DNA of 64,000 nt from CAJBVG01 sp943372995 (GTDB lineage Bacteria > Bacteroidota > Bacteroidia > Sphingobacteriales > Sphingobacteriaceae). The stretch is from the NCBI GenBank assembly GCA_943372995.1, contig CALSAQ010000004.1:186001-250000 (forward strand), read 5' to 3'. The position numbers and the translations under genes are program-made. Positions 63,925 to 64,000 of the stretch are shown here, piece after piece. Every line of letters starts with the position of its first letter. Position 1 is the stretch's first letter. Below the pieces are notes generated by a model that was given only the letters and a program-made list of their open reading frames with translations, made no database searches and was not told the origin of the DNA.

Positions 63925-64000
63925 TTAATTCCATCTATTCATTTTCCCTTTCCAATATTTTATCAAGATAAATCCAAATAGCATGCCACCTAAATGTGCA
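63925..64000 (-). CDS. Second rhomboid-family protein, C-terminal fragment
   Basis: The last 24 residues of a minus-strand gene are readable at the window edge: AHLGGMLFGFILIKYW and a short basic tail. This is the sixth rhomboid helix with the catalytic His. The stop codon lies 1 nt upstream of the adjacent rhomboid start, so two rhomboids stand in tandem. The rest of the gene lies beyond the window. Confidence 0.8.
   Translation of the reverse strand, partial: AHLGGMLFGFILIKYWKGKMNRWN

Overview
This window is AT-rich, gene-dense chromosomal DNA from a Bacteroidota bacterium, most likely a gliding or T9SS-positive lineage related to Flavobacteriales or Sphingobacteriales. The evidence is a full-length SprA (type IX secretion translocon), three proteins with type A T9SS C-terminal sorting domains, Bacteroidota promoter cores of the TAnnTTTG type, signal peptides that often leave Gln at +1, and gene neighbourhoods typical of the phylum (maeB-ruvA-sprA-gcvH-vanZ; flippase-dut-nucleotidyltransferase-TPR-DUF4292-EnvC-like-tatA-gatA-mltD-like). 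The species cannot be named from the sequence alone.

Region 1 (1-12970, all +) is the 3' part of a surface-polysaccharide (O-antigen or capsule) locus. It runs from a HisF-like amidotransferase partner (cut by the window edge) through fnlA-fnlC-fnlB (UDP-L-FucNAc synthesis), a WbuB-like glycosyltransferase, a 4-keto sugar reductase, a WbpL-like initiating transferase, a shortened PglD-like acetyltransferase and a WbpM/FlaA1-type membrane dehydratase. A second glycosyltransferase, a WecA/TagO-type transferase and an outer-membrane Wzi/RemB-like protein follow. Together they would make a lipid-linked glycan starting from a 6-deoxy-HexNAc and containing L-FucNAc.

Region 2 (13012-18903) is housekeeping: dxs (-), scpA, an amidohydrolase, rlmN and a ComF-family protein. 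The intergenic gaps here carry degenerate arrays of about 8-nt repeats and one 24-bp perfect inverted repeat. Region 3 (18956-28127) holds two large secreted T9SS substrates with PKD/Ig-like modules (-) and a divergent lipoprotein. Region 4 (28245-44644) holds glyA (-), two paralogous sugar nucleotidyltransferases, a TonB-C-domain protein, a nitronate monooxygenase/FabK-family enzyme, acylphosphatase, a flippase, dut and an envelope-maintenance run: TPR protein, DUF4292 lipoprotein, degenerate-LytM EnvC-like protein, tatA, gatA and a LysM lytic transglycosylase. A third T9SS substrate (-) closes it.

Region 5 (44777-59385) contains maeB, ruvA, sprA, gcvH, a VanZ-like protein, a tiny lipoprotein, feoA-feoB with a candidate metal-responsive operator, and a SprT-like protein. 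Between feoB and the SprT gene sits a stand-alone 23S-intervening-sequence-type four-helix-bundle gene flanked by inverted heptamer arrays. Region 6 (59388-64000, all -) has an M28 glutaminyl-cyclase-like lipoprotein, cysS, an EEP-family membrane protein, a rhomboid protease and the C-terminus of a second rhomboid.

No tRNA, rRNA, CRISPR array or insertion sequence was seen. No gap exceeds about 300 bases. The most unusual signals are the short-period inverted repeat arrays bracketing single genes, above all the IVS-like unit at 58276-58769, and promoter cores lying only 3-6 nt from start codons, which suggests leaderless mRNAs.
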